DNA from: Pseudomonas alkylphenolica
GTDB taxonomy: Bacteria; Pseudomonadota; Gammaproteobacteria; Pseudomonadales; Pseudomonadaceae
Length of the DNA: 64,000 nt
NCBI RefSeq assembly: GCF_000746525.1
Contig: NZ_CP009048.1
Span: forward strand, 281,501 to 345,500
Direction of reading: 5' to 3'
The notes under the pieces are model-generated. The model saw only the letters and a list, made by a program, of their open reading frames with translations, had not been told where the DNA came from and did no database searches. Positions 38,984 to 47,464 of the stretch are shown here, one piece after another (positions within the stretch are counted from its first letter, which is position 1; each line of letters begins with the position of its first letter). The translations under genes and the position numbers were made by a program.

Positions 38984-39855
38984 TAATGTTCTTCAGCCAA
39001 GGCATAGAGGTATTGTCCGTAGCCGGTCTTGCCGAATGCCTTGGCACGTTCCAGCAAATGCGAGCGATCGATCCAGCCTTGCTGGAACGCGATCTCTTCA
39101 AGGCAGGCAACCTTCAAGCCCTGCCGATGTTCGATGGTCTGCACGTACTGCGAGGCTTCCAGCAGGCTGTCGTGGGTACCGGTATCGAGCCAGGCAAAGC
39201 CACGACCGAAACGCTCCACACGCAGATCGCCGCGTTGCAGGTAGGCGTTGTTGACGTCGGTGATTTCCAGTTCGCCACGTGGCGACGGTTTGACGTTCTT
39301 GGCTATTTCCACCACATCGTTGTCGTAGAAATACAGACCGGTCACCGCATAGGGAGACTTGGGCTTGGCGGGTTTCTCTTCGATCGACAGCGCGCGGCCG
39401 TGTTGGTCGAAGTCGACAACACCGAAGCGCTCCGGGTCCTTGACCAGATAGCCGAACACCGTGGCACCAGACGGCTGCTTGATGGCACGCAACAGTTGTT
39501 CGCTGAAGCCCTGGCCGTGGAAGATGTTGTCGCCCAGGATCAGGCAGACCGAATCGTTGCCAATGAATTCTTCACCGATCAGGAAGGCCTGGGCCAGCCC
39601 ATCCGGAGAAGGCTGTTCGGCGTAGCTCAGTTCGATACCGAACTGGCTGCCGTCGCCCAGCAGTTGTTTGTATTGGGGCAGGTCGTACGGGGTGGAAATC
39701 AGCAGGATTTCCCGAATACCGGCGAGCATCAGCACCGAGATCGGGTAGTAGATCATCGGCTTGTCGTAGATCGGCAGCAGTTGCTTGGAAACACCCAGGG
39801 TGATGGGGTGCAGGCGGGTGCCGGAGCCTCCGGCCAGAACGATACCTTTGGTCAT
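38983..39855 (-). CDS. rfbA: glucose-1-phosphate thymidylyltransferase
   Basis: A 290-residue nucleotidyltransferase making dTDP-glucose, the committed and feedback-inhibited step of the pathway. The N-terminal signature is [35 protein letters not shown], and metal-binding Asp residues lie in [10 protein letters not shown] and LDTGTHDSL. It overlaps rfbB by four bases. Confidence 0.96.
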   Translation of the reverse strand: MTKGIVLAGGSGTRLHPITLGVSKQLLPIYDKPMIYYPISVLMLAGIREILLISTPYDLPQYKQLLGDGSQFGIELSYAEQPSPDGLAQAFLIGEEFIGNDSVCLILGDNIFHGQGFSEQLLRAIKQPSGATVFGYLVKDPERFGVVDFDQHGRALSIEEKPAKPKSPYAVTGLYFYDNDVVEIAKNVKPSPRGELEITDVNNAYLQRGDLRVERFGRGFAWLDTGTHDSLLEASQYVQTIEHRQGLKVACLEEIAFQQGWIDRSHLLERAKAFGKTGYGQYLYALAEEH

Positions 39856-40934
39856 GCAATAAGATCCTTGAAGTCGCTGGCGCCCAGGCGTTGGCCTTGA
39901 TAACTACCGTCTTGAACCCGCTGGCACCATTCCAGGTTGTCCAGGTACCACTGCACAGTCTTGCGCAGGCCGGTTTCGAATGTCTCTTCCGGGACCCAGC
40001 CCAGTTCGCGCTCGATCTTGCTGGCGTCGATGGCGTAACGCTGGTCGTGGCCAGGGCGATCCTGAACGTAAGTAATCAGGTCGGCATAGTTGGCAACGCC
40101 TGCCGGACGTTGTGGCGCGAGCTCTTCGAGCAAGGCGCAGATGCCCCGGACCACATCGATGTTTTTCTGTTCGTTGTGCCCACCGATGTTATAGGTCTCA
40201 CCGACCTTGCCCTCGGTAACCACCTTGAACAAGGCACGGGCATGATCTTCGACGAACAACCAGTCGCGTACCTGCAGGCCATTGCCATAAACAGGCAGGG
40301 GCTTGCCGGCCAGCGCATTGAGAATCACCAGCGGAATCAGTTTTTCCGGGAAATGGAACGGCCCGTAATTGTTCGAGCAGTTGGTGATCAGTACAGGCAG
40401 GCCATAGGTGCGTTGCCAGGCGCGGACCAGATGGTCGGATGCCGCCTTGCTCGCAGAATAGGGCGAGCTGGGTGCATAAGGCGTGGTTTCGGTGAACAGG
40501 TCATCGACGCCATGCAGGTCGCCATACACTTCGTCGGTGGAGATGTGATGGAAGCGGAACGCTGCACGTTCCTGCGCTGGCAGTGTCAACCAGTAGGCGC
40601 GGGTCGCTTCCAGCAGGCTGTAGGTGCCGACGATGTTGGTTTGAATGAAGTCTGACGGCCCATCGATCGAGCGGTCGACGTGCGACTCCGCCGCCAGATG
40701 CATGATTGCATGGGGCTTGAATCGCTCAAGCACCGTACTGACGGTTGCCTGATCAGCAATATCGGCGCGGACGAATTCATAGCGGGTATTGGTCGCGATG
40801 CTGGTGAGCGATTCCAGATTGCCGGCATAGGTCAGTTTGTCGAGGTTGAGAACCTCGTGCTCGGTGGCGCTGATCAGGTGGCGAATCAGGGCTGAGCCAA
40901 TAAAACCGGCTCCGCCGGTTATGAGTATGCGCAT
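39852..40934 (-). CDS. rfbB: dTDP-glucose 4,6-dehydratase
   Basis: A 360-residue NAD-dependent SDR enzyme, first gene of rfbBACD. The Rossmann motif is [13 protein letters not shown]. The catalytic block is [11 protein letters not shown] with [15 protein letters not shown]. dTDP-rhamnose feeds LPS core/O-antigen or rhamnolipid. All four genes overlap, so they form one transcript starting upstream of 40934. Confidence 0.96.
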   Translation of the reverse strand: MRILITGGAGFIGSALIRHLISATEHEVLNLDKLTYAGNLESLTSIATNTRYEFVRADIADQATVSTVLERFKPHAIMHLAAESHVDRSIDGPSDFIQTNIVGTYSLLEATRAYWLTLPAQERAAFRFHHISTDEVYGDLHGVDDLFTETTPYAPSSPYSASKAASDHLVRAWQRTYGLPVLITNCSNNYGPFHFPEKLIPLVILNALAGKPLPVYGNGLQVRDWLFVEDHARALFKVVTEGKVGETYNIGGHNEQKNIDVVRGICALLEELAPQRPAGVANYADLITYVQDRPGHDQRYAIDASKIERELGWVPEETFETGLRKTVQWYLDNLEWCQRVQDGSYQGQRLGASDFKDLIA

Positions 40935-41073
40935 ATCCAGTGACCTTTGATGAATCTTAAGATGATCTGCTCAAGCCTAGCTTGCGGGCAAACCCGTGCA
41001 AGGCAGTTACGCCGCTACGGCAGGGTGCTGCGGTACACCTCGTTGTTCATCGCTTTTTCCTGGCCGTACTTGC

Positions 41074-41089
41074 TTATCGGCAAAAGCGG
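41074..41089. promoter_or_regulatory. motif shared with the aguBA upstream region, copy 1
   Basis: TTATCGGCAAAAGCGG lies 36 bases before the kinase/aminotransferase start and matches 14 of 16 positions at 44063-44078. It sits inside a wider imperfect inverted repeat, TTGCTTATCG (41070-41079) and CGATATAAGCAA (41093-41104). Confidence 0.45.
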
Positions 41090-41124
41090 TGGCGATATAA
41101 GCAACAAAAAAATGAGGTCTCACC

Positions 41125-44031
41125 ATGCCGCTCAGTACCTTGCTCCACCGCTCCAGCCAGCCTTGTCCCGACGTCAGCGAGCAGCAGGCGCTGCAGGTAT
41201 TGCAGGAGCACTATGGGCTCAGTGGTTCTTTGCAACCTTTAGGTAGTCAGCAAGACCTGAACTTTCGTGTCGATAGCGCCCAGGGACGCTATGTGCTGAA
41301 AATCTGCCACGGCGATTATACCGTTGCTGAACTGGAAGCCCAGCACGCGGCGCTGAGCTACTTGCTCGAACGTGGTTTACCGGTGCCCGCCGTAATCGCT
41401 GCAGGTTCCGGGGAGCAACTGCTGGCGCTGGACCTGGACGGTCAGCCCCTGCGTGTACGCCTGCTCGACTACATCGAAGGGCAGTCGTTGACCCGCCTGA
41501 AGTACATGGCCCCGCAATTGGTCGCTGAGTTGGGCAGGTTGTGCGCGCGCATCGACCAGGCGCTGGCCGGATTCACCCATCCAGGACTTGAGCGCACGCT
41601 GCAATGGGACCCACGCCATGCCCCGGCCCTTATCGCTCATCTGTCGCCAGTACTCTCCGATGGGCCGCGCAAGGCGCAGCTGCTAGCCGCCACCGCCAAG
41701 GCCGAGCAGTGCCTGCAACCATTGATCGAGCAACTGCCGATGCAGGCCGTGCATCTGGACATCACCGATGACAACGCTGTCTGGCAACGTGACGAGCAGC
41801 GGCAATGGCAGTTGCAAGGGGTCATCGATTTCGGTGATCTGCTGCACACCTGGCGAATCGCCGACCTGTCGGTAACCTGCGCGGCCTTGCTCCATCATGC
41901 CGAGGGCGATCCGCTGCGCATCCTGCCTGCCGTCCAGGCCTACCATGCGCTCAATCCGCTGACCGAAGCCGAGCTCAAAGCCCTTTGGCCGTTGATCGTT
42001 GCACGCGCTGCGGTGTTGGTGCTCAGCAGTGAGCAGCAGTTGAGCGTCGATCCGGGCAACGGCTACATTCGTGACAATCTCAGTCACGAATGGGAAATCT
42101 TTGACGTCGCCACCAGCGTACCGTTCGAACTTATGGAAGCGGCGATTGTGCAGGTTGCCGGTTTCGATCTGCCCGCATTGCCGCTGCAAGCAGGCCAACT
42201 ACTGCCTGGCTTGCAGGCCAGCACCGTCACCCCCGTGGACCTGGGTGTATTGAGCGGTCACTTCCAGGCTGGCAACTGGGAACAGCCCGGTATCGATCAG
42301 CAGCTGTTGCGCGAACAGGCCGGAACACAAGGTGCAGCCTGTTCGCTCTACGGTCAGTATCGTCTGTCGCAAACCCATATCGACAACCCGCAAGAGCCGC
42401 GTACCTTTGCTTTGCATGTCGAGCTGCAGGTGGCGGCGACTACCGAGGTGCAAGCGCCTTGGGCGGGGGTCTGGGTGCAAACGGCAGAGGGGCAGGGCTG
42501 CCTCAAAGGCGAGCAGTGCAGCCTGTGGTTGCGTGGCCTGGAGGATGCGCCTGACTCGGGGACGCAATTGAACCCAGGGCAGCGCCTGGGGCAGACCGAC
42601 GGAGTCTTGCGGATCCAGCTGTGCCGGGTCGCGGATCTGTATCCGCCATCTTTCGTTGTGCCGTCGCGAGCTGCCGCCTGGCAGGCGCTGTGTCCGTCGC
42701 CGCAAGCATTGCTGGGGTTCGCCTGTGAGGCCGAGCCGCTGGTCGATGCGCAACAATTGCTGGAACGCCGCGACGCCAGCTTTGCCCGCTCGCAGAAGCA
42801 CTATTACGAGCAGCCGCCGCACATCGAACGCGGCTGGCGCAACTACCTGATCGACATGCAGGGGCGCTCGTACCTGGACATGCTCAACAATGTCGCGGTA
42901 CTCGGCCACGGTCATCCACGCATGGCCAGCGAATCGGCACGGCAGTGGTCGCTGGTCAACACCAACTCACGCTTCCATTACGCGGCCATCGCCGAGTTCT
43001 CCGAGCGGTTGCTGGAGCTGGCGCCTGACTCCATGGACCGGGTGTTCCTGGTCAACAGCGGCACCGAAGCCAACGACCTGGCGATTCGCCTGGCGTGGGC
43101 CTACAGCGGTGGCCGCGACATGCTCAGTGTGCTGGAGGCCTATCATGGCTGGTCGGTGGCCACCGATGCGATTTCCACCTCGATTGCCGACAACCCTCAA
43201 GCCCTGAGCACCCGGCCTGACTGGGTGCATCCGGTCATTGCACCGAACACTTACCGCGGCGCCTATCGCGGCGAAGACAGCAGCGCCGAGTATTTGCGCG
43301 ATGTCGATGCCAAGCTGCAGGCTTTGGCTGCCGAGCAGCGTCAATTGGCCGGATTCATCTGTGAGCCGGTGTACGGCAACGCCGGCGGCATCTCCCTGCC
43401 AACGGGTTACCTGCAGCAGGCGTATGCCAAAGTCCGGGCCGCGGGTGGTGTATGCATCGCCGACGAAGTACAGGTCGGCTACGGGCGGCTGGGTGAGTAT
43501 TTCTGGGGCTTCGAGCAGCAGGGCGTGGTGCCGGACATCATCACCATGGCCAAGGGCATGGGCAATGGCCAGCCCCTGGGGGCGGTGATCACCCGTCGGG
43601 AGATTGCCGAAGCGCTGGAAGCCGAGGGTTACTTCTTCTCCTCTGCTGGCGGCAGCCCGGTCAGTTGCCGGATCGGCATCGCCGTACTCGATGTCATGAA
43701 GGAAGAGGGCTTGTGGGACAACGCCCGCGACGTTGGCAGGTATTTCAAGGCGCGCCTGCAGGCATTGGTCGATAAACATCCGCTTGCCGGTGCCGTGCAT
43801 GGCTCGGGCTTCTACCTGGGCCTGGAGTTGATACGCGACCGCAGCACACTGGAGCCGGCCAGCGCAGAAACCACCACCCTGTGCAACCGCCTGCGCGACC
43901 TGGGGATCTTCATGCAGCCTACCGGCGACTACCTGAACATCCTCAAGATCAAGCCGCCGATGTGCACGACCCGTGAAAGCGTGGACTTCTTCGTCGACAG
44001 CATCGACAGGGTCCTGTCAGAAGAGCTCTAG
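41125..44031 (+). CDS. APH-type kinase / degenerate M23-like / class III aminotransferase fusion
   Basis: A 968-residue, apparently three-part cytosolic enzyme. Residues 1-340 are an aminoglycoside-phosphotransferase-like kinase: K59 for ATP, the catalytic H210/D212/N217 in VHLDITDDN, and D235 in VIDFGD. About 380-510 resembles the M23-like insert of longer homologues but lacks the zinc HxH, so it is probably structural. From about 545 on is a class III PLP fold: D780 in IADEVQVGYGR and PLP-Lys K810 in TMAKGMGNG. Related aminotransferase-like enzymes in animals are phospho-lyases whose substrate is made by a paired APH kinase, so phosphorylation followed by PLP-dependent elimination is a reasonable inference. 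The next genes are aguBA. AATGAGG precedes the ATG. Confidence 0.85.
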   Translation: MPLSTLLHRSSQPCPDVSEQQALQVLQEHYGLSGSLQPLGSQQDLNFRVDSAQGRYVLKICHGDYTVAELEAQHAALSYLLERGLPVPAVIAAGSGEQLLALDLDGQPLRVRLLDYIEGQSLTRLKYMAPQLVAELGRLCARIDQALAGFTHPGLERTLQWDPRHAPALIAHLSPVLSDGPRKAQLLAATAKAEQCLQPLIEQLPMQAVHLDITDDNAVWQRDEQRQWQLQGVIDFGDLLHTWRIADLSVTCAALLHHAEGDPLRILPAVQAYHALNPLTEAELKALWPLIVARAAVLVLSSEQQLSVDPGNGYIRDNLSHEWEIFDVATSVPFELMEAAIVQVAGFDLPALPLQAGQLLPGLQASTVTPVDLGVLSGHFQAGNWEQPGIDQQLLREQAGTQGAACSLYGQYRLSQTHIDNPQEPRTFALHVELQVAATTEVQAPWAGVWVQTAEGQGCLKGEQCSLWLRGLEDAPDSGTQLNPGQRLGQTDGVLRIQLCRVADLYPPSFVVPSRAAAWQALCPSPQALLGFACEAEPLVDAQQLLERRDASFARSQKHYYEQPPHIERGWRNYLIDMQGRSYLDMLNNVAVLGHGHPRMASESARQWSLVNTNSRFHYAAIAEFSERLLELAPDSMDRVFLVNSGTEANDLAIRLAWAYSGGRDMLSVLEAYHGWSVATDAISTSIADNPQALSTRPDWVHPVIAPNTYRGAYRGEDSSAEYLRDVDAKLQALAAEQRQLAGFICEPVYGNAGGISLPTGYLQQAYAKVRAAGGVCIADEVQVGYGRLGEYFWGFEQQGVVPDIITMAKGMGNGQPLGAVITRREIAEALEAEGYFFSSAGGSPVSCRIGIAVLDVMKEEGLWDNARDVGRYFKARLQALVDKHPLAGAVHGSGFYLGLELIRDRSTLEPASAETTTLCNRLRDLGIFMQPTGDYLNILKIKPPMCTTRESVDFFVDSIDRVLSEEL

Positions 44032-44044
44032 CCCGCGGGCTGAT

Positions 44045-44085
44045 AGCCGCTTAAGTCGATTGTTATCGGCTTAAGCGGCTTTTTT
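44045..44085 (+). terminator. terminator of the kinase/aminotransferase gene
   Basis: An 11-bp stem AGCCGCTTAAG / CTTAAGCGGCT with a 14-base loop, then six T, begins 14 bases after the stop. The loop and right arm contain the shared motif TTATCGGCTTAAGCGG. Confidence 0.85.
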
Positions 44086-44145
44086 ACGACTGAATATTTT
44101 GATTGTCGGCTTTTAAAGTCGATATTTATCGGATATAAAGTCGAC
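44053..44145. promoter_or_regulatory. iterated AAGTCGAT motif before aguBA
   Basis: AAGTCGATTGTTATCGG (44053-44069) and AAGTCGATATTTATCGG (44116-44132) are direct repeats differing at two of 17 positions, 63 bases apart. A third partial copy, AAAGTCGAC, is at 44137-44145. All lie in the 184-base gap before aguB, so a regulator of agmatine use may bind here. Confidence 0.5.
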
Positions 44146-44215
44146 CATCACCCAGCAATCTGTCATCGGTCGTCTGCACGGTCAGCCGGCCCAGTCATCC
44201 TTCGAGGAGGTTTTC

Positions 44216-45094
44216 ATGAGCCGCACCGTTACCGTCGCCGCCACCCAGATGGCGTGCTCCTGGGATCGCCAGGACAACCTGGCCACCGCCGAAAAGCTGG
44301 TCCGCGAAGCCGCGGCCAAGGGCGCGCAGATCATCCTGATCCAGGAACTGTTCGAAACCCCGTACTTCTGCCAGAAGCCGAACCCGGACTACCTGCAGCT
44401 GGCGACCCCGGTTGAAACCAACGCCGCAATCGAGCATTTCCAGGCATTGGCCAAAGAGCTGCAGGTTGTGCTGCCGATCAGTTTCTTCGAACTGGCCGGG
44501 CGTGCACGTTTCAACAGCATCGCGATCATCGATGCCGACGGCAGCAACCTCGGTGTGTACCGCAAGACCCACATCCCGGATGGCCCTGGTTACCACGAAA
44601 AGTACTACTTCAACCCGGGCGACACCGGCTTCAAGGTCTGGCAGACCCGCTACGCCAAGATCGGCGTCGGCATCTGCTGGGACCAGTGGTTCCCGGAGTG
44701 CGCGCGCAGCATGGCGTTGCTCGGCGCCGAAGTACTGTTCTACCCGACCGCCATCGGCAGCGAGCCGCATGACAAGACTATTTCCTCGCGTGACCACTGG
44801 CAGCGTGTGCAGCAGGGCCACGCCGGTGCCAACCTGATGCCGCTGATCGCCAGCAACCGTATCGGCACCGAAGAACAGGACGGCTACGACATCACCTTCT
44901 ACGGCTCGTCGTTCATCGCCAACCAGTTTGGTGAGAAAGTGCAGGAGCTCAACGAGACCGAAGAGGGCGTGCTGGTGCATACTTTCGACCTCGACAGACT
45001 GGAGCACATCCGCAGCGCCTGGGGCACCTTCCGTGACCGCCGTCCAAACCTGTACGGCCCGGTCAAGACCCTCGATGGCGCGCTGGAATCCTGA
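44216..45094 (+). CDS. aguB: N-carbamoylputrescine amidase AguB
   Basis: A 292-residue nitrilase-superfamily enzyme hydrolysing N-carbamoylputrescine to putrescine, CO2 and ammonia. The Glu-Lys-Cys triad is visible as E44 (LIQELFE), K117 (YRKTHIPD) and C154 (GVGICWDQWFPE). GAGGAGG lies 7 bases before the ATG. It lies 60 bases before aguA and they form the agmatine catabolic operon. Confidence 0.95.
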   Translation: MSRTVTVAATQMACSWDRQDNLATAEKLVREAAAKGAQIILIQELFETPYFCQKPNPDYLQLATPVETNAAIEHFQALAKELQVVLPISFFELAGRARFNSIAIIDADGSNLGVYRKTHIPDGPGYHEKYYFNPGDTGFKVWQTRYAKIGVGICWDQWFPECARSMALLGAEVLFYPTAIGSEPHDKTISSRDHWQRVQQGHAGANLMPLIASNRIGTEEQDGYDITFYGSSFIANQFGEKVQELNETEEGVLVHTFDLDRLEHIRSAWGTFRDRRPNLYGPVKTLDGALES

Positions 45095-45154
45095 TCATTC
45101 AATGACCTCGACGCAGGCCTCGATGCCTGCGTCGGACACTTCAAAGGTTTACTC

Positions 45155-46261
45155 ATGAAGACCCTGACCAGCACCCCACGCGCCGACGGCTTCTACATGC
45201 CAGCCGAATGGGCGCCGCAAACCCAGGTATGGATGGTCTGGCCCGAGCGTCCGGACAACTGGCGCCTGGGCGGCAAACCGGTACAGGCCGCACACGTGAC
45301 CCTGGCCCAGGCCATTGCCCGTTTCGAGCCAGTAACTGTGGCCGTTTCTGCCGCCCAGTACGACAACGCCCGTGCCCGTCTGGACGGGCCGAACATCCGT
45401 GTGGTGGAAATCAGCAACGACGATGCCTGGGTGCGTGACACCGGGCCGACCTTTGTCATCAACAACAGCGGCGAAGTGCGCGGCGTTGACTGGGGCTTCA
45501 ATGCCTGGGGCGGCTTCGAAGGCGGGCTGTACGCGCCATGGAACCGTGACGAGCAAGTGGCCAGTAAAGTCCTCGAGATGGAACGCTGCCAGCGCTACCA
45601 CACCGAAGGCTTCGTGCTTGAGGGCGGTTCGATTCACGTCGATGGTGAAGGCACCCTGATCACCACCGAAGAATGCCTGCTCAACCACAACCGCAACCCG
45701 CACCTCAATCGTGAGCAGATCGAAGCGGTGCTGCGTGATCACCTGGCGGTGGACACCATCATCTGGCTGCCCGATGGCCTGTACAACGACGAGACCGATG
45801 GCCACGTCGACAACTTCTGTTGTTACGTGCGCCCGGGTGAAGTGTTACTGGCCTGGACAGATGATCCGCAAGACCCCAACTACGCGCGTTGCCATGCCGC
45901 ACTCGAAGTGCTGCAGAACAGCCGTGATGCCAAAGGACGCGCGTTTACCGTGCATAAGATGCCGATCCCGGGACCGCTGTTCGCCACTGAAGAAGAGTGT
46001 GCGGGCGTCGATCCGGTGGCCGGTAGCCAGGAGCGCAACCCGTCGGTTCGCCTGGCCGGGTCCTACGTCAACTTCCTGATCGTCAACGGCGGCATCATCG
46101 CGCCAAGCTTCGACGACCCGGCAGATGCCGAGGCTAGAGCGATTCTGGCGCGGGTGTTCCCGGAGCATGAAGTGGTCATGATCCCGGGCCGCGAGATGCT
46201 TTTGGGAGGCGGCAACATCCACTGCCTGACCCAGCAGCAACCGGCACCGTTCAAGGGCTGA
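45155..46261 (+). CDS. aguA: agmatine deiminase AguA
   Basis: A 368-residue peptidylarginine-deiminase-like enzyme converting agmatine to N-carbamoylputrescine and ammonia. The catalytic Cys is C357 in [12 protein letters not shown]. The segments VRDTGPTF and DGHVDNFC carry the catalytic Asp and His residues. It works with AguB; the putrescine formed feeds polyamine pools and could link to mdtJI further on. Confidence 0.96.
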   Translation: MKTLTSTPRADGFYMPAEWAPQTQVWMVWPERPDNWRLGGKPVQAAHVTLAQAIARFEPVTVAVSAAQYDNARARLDGPNIRVVEISNDDAWVRDTGPTFVINNSGEVRGVDWGFNAWGGFEGGLYAPWNRDEQVASKVLEMERCQRYHTEGFVLEGGSIHVDGEGTLITTEECLLNHNRNPHLNREQIEAVLRDHLAVDTIIWLPDGLYNDETDGHVDNFCCYVRPGEVLLAWTDDPQDPNYARCHAALEVLQNSRDAKGRAFTVHKMPIPGPLFATEEECAGVDPVAGSQERNPSVRLAGSYVNFLIVNGGIIAPSFDDPADAEARAILARVFPEHEVVMIPGREMLLGGGNIHCLTQQQPAPFKG

Positions 46262-46272
46262 ATCCAAGCCAT

Positions 46273-46302
46273 AAAAAAACCCGTCTTCGGACGGGTTTTT
46301 TT
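46273..46302 (+). terminator. rho-independent terminator of aguBA
   Basis: AAAAAAACCCGTC TTCG GACGGGTTTTTTT, a symmetrical strong hairpin 11 bases after the stop. Confidence 0.93.
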
Positions 46303-46443
46303 ATGGGTGGGCGACGATCGGCGAGGCGCGCTGGCACATCTCTTGTATTTGTTTTGCATTGTATTTCAAGCGGATAGGGCAGCTTCGTTCTGTCACAAAG
46401 TTTGAGTAGTTTGCCGCTCACGGCCCAGGGAGTATGTGTCGAA

Positions 46444-46644
46444 ATGAATGCAGTAAGTGAGCCGGCTTCGCCCTCATCAGCAGTGAATCACGAGGCCCTT
46501 CAGCAGGTAGCCCAGTGGTTGAAAGACAATGGAGCAATCCGCGGCAGCAAGTCCGATCAGCGCCGCTCGTTGCTGGCCCGTTACCCGACGGGGCTGATCA
46601 CCGACGCAGAGCTTGAAGCGCTGCTGGGTGTCTGGCACGGCTGA
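46444..46644 (+). CDS. small conserved-type hypothetical protein
   Basis: A 66-residue acidic/polar protein (MNAVSEPASPSSAVNHEALQQ...). The C-terminal part looks like a small helical domain: VAQWLKDNGAIRGSKSDQRRSLLARYPTGLITDAELEALLGVWHG. AGGGAG lies 11 bases before the ATG at 46444; a start 14 codons upstream (TTG at 46402) is possible. It is flanked by two terminators and so is monocistronic. I do not recognise a function. Confidence 0.65.
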   Translation: MNAVSEPASPSSAVNHEALQQVAQWLKDNGAIRGSKSDQRRSLLARYPTGLITDAELEALLGVWHG

Positions 46645-46659
46645 GTGGTATCTGACAAG

Positions 46660-46692
46660 AAAAAGCCCGATTTCTGAATCGGGCTTTTTTTC
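46660..46692 (+). terminator. rho-independent terminator of the small ORF
   Basis: AAAAAGCCCGATT TCTG AATCGGGCTTTTTTT, 15 bases after the stop. Confidence 0.93.
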
Positions 46693-46785
46693 GGGTGTTA
46701 GTTAAGTACAGCTGTCGCTCAGGCGCGCTCTTCCAGAATGAAGCGGCAGGCGATTCTGCCTTCATTGACACAAGGAAGTAGTTCT

Positions 46786-47370
46786 ATGGCCACTCATCGA
46801 GAAAAATCTTTCATAGCTACCATCTCGTCGGAGTTCGGGACGCTTGGGCATTTCCGGCAGTTGCATGCGGAAAGTCTTGTAGATCCATTTACCAGGGATA
46901 CGTGGGCCTTTACTCCCTCTTTTGCTCCTCATTTTCTCGGCCATATAAGTGAAGACAGACCTGTACAGCCATTGCAATGGTATTTCCGGTCGACCGACGC
47001 CGGTTATGTGATTTACACGAGAAGCGAACATTTTTTCGGTAGCTACATCGGTTATGGCGACGGCTACTTTGGTGCGTTCAGCACGAAAGCGGAAAACCGA
47101 TCCAGGTTCCGCTTCGAGCCTGTCGTTGGTGAAGAAGGCAGGCATGGGGTAGTGATCGGAGAAGGGGATGAGGTAATCACCAGGCTGGTCTCACTGGACA
47201 CAGGCAAACCGCTTTGCCTGCGGGAAGAACACTTTAAATATCGAAGTTTGAAAAGCTGGCAGTCAAAGCGCTGTAGCTACATTGCCGCTGATGGCGGTGA
47301 ACCGCTCCACCTGCGCCTCAAAATCGTTCAGACCCATGCACCTTACCTGGATAACCCCGATGAAGTCTGA
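46786..47370 (+). CDS. hypothetical protein, possible beta-trefoil-like fold, low GC
   Basis: A 194-residue protein without signal peptide or membrane helix, rich in aromatic residues. Segments such as FFGSYIGYGDGYFGAFSTKAENRSRFRFEPV and ITRLVSLDTGKPLCLREEHF resemble the repeated strands of beta-trefoil (lectin or fascin-like) proteins; this is pattern recognition only. AAGGAAG precedes the ATG at 46786. The first 120 coding bases on lines 46801-46920 are about 50 percent G+C (60 of 120 counted), well below neighbours, suggesting recent acquisition. The function is unknown. Confidence 0.7.
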   Translation: MATHREKSFIATISSEFGTLGHFRQLHAESLVDPFTRDTWAFTPSFAPHFLGHISEDRPVQPLQWYFRSTDAGYVIYTRSEHFFGSYIGYGDGYFGAFSTKAENRSRFRFEPVVGEEGRHGVVIGEGDEVITRLVSLDTGKPLCLREEHFKYRSLKSWQSKRCSYIAADGGEPLHLRLKIVQTHAPYLDNPDEV

Positions 47371-47464
47371 AGGCGCAACCGCCTGCTATGGCGTTGCTTG
47401 CGCTTGGGTATAGAGAGCAAGAGCGGCAAATCGAATGTTTGCCGCCCTTCCCGGTCGGGAAAAA

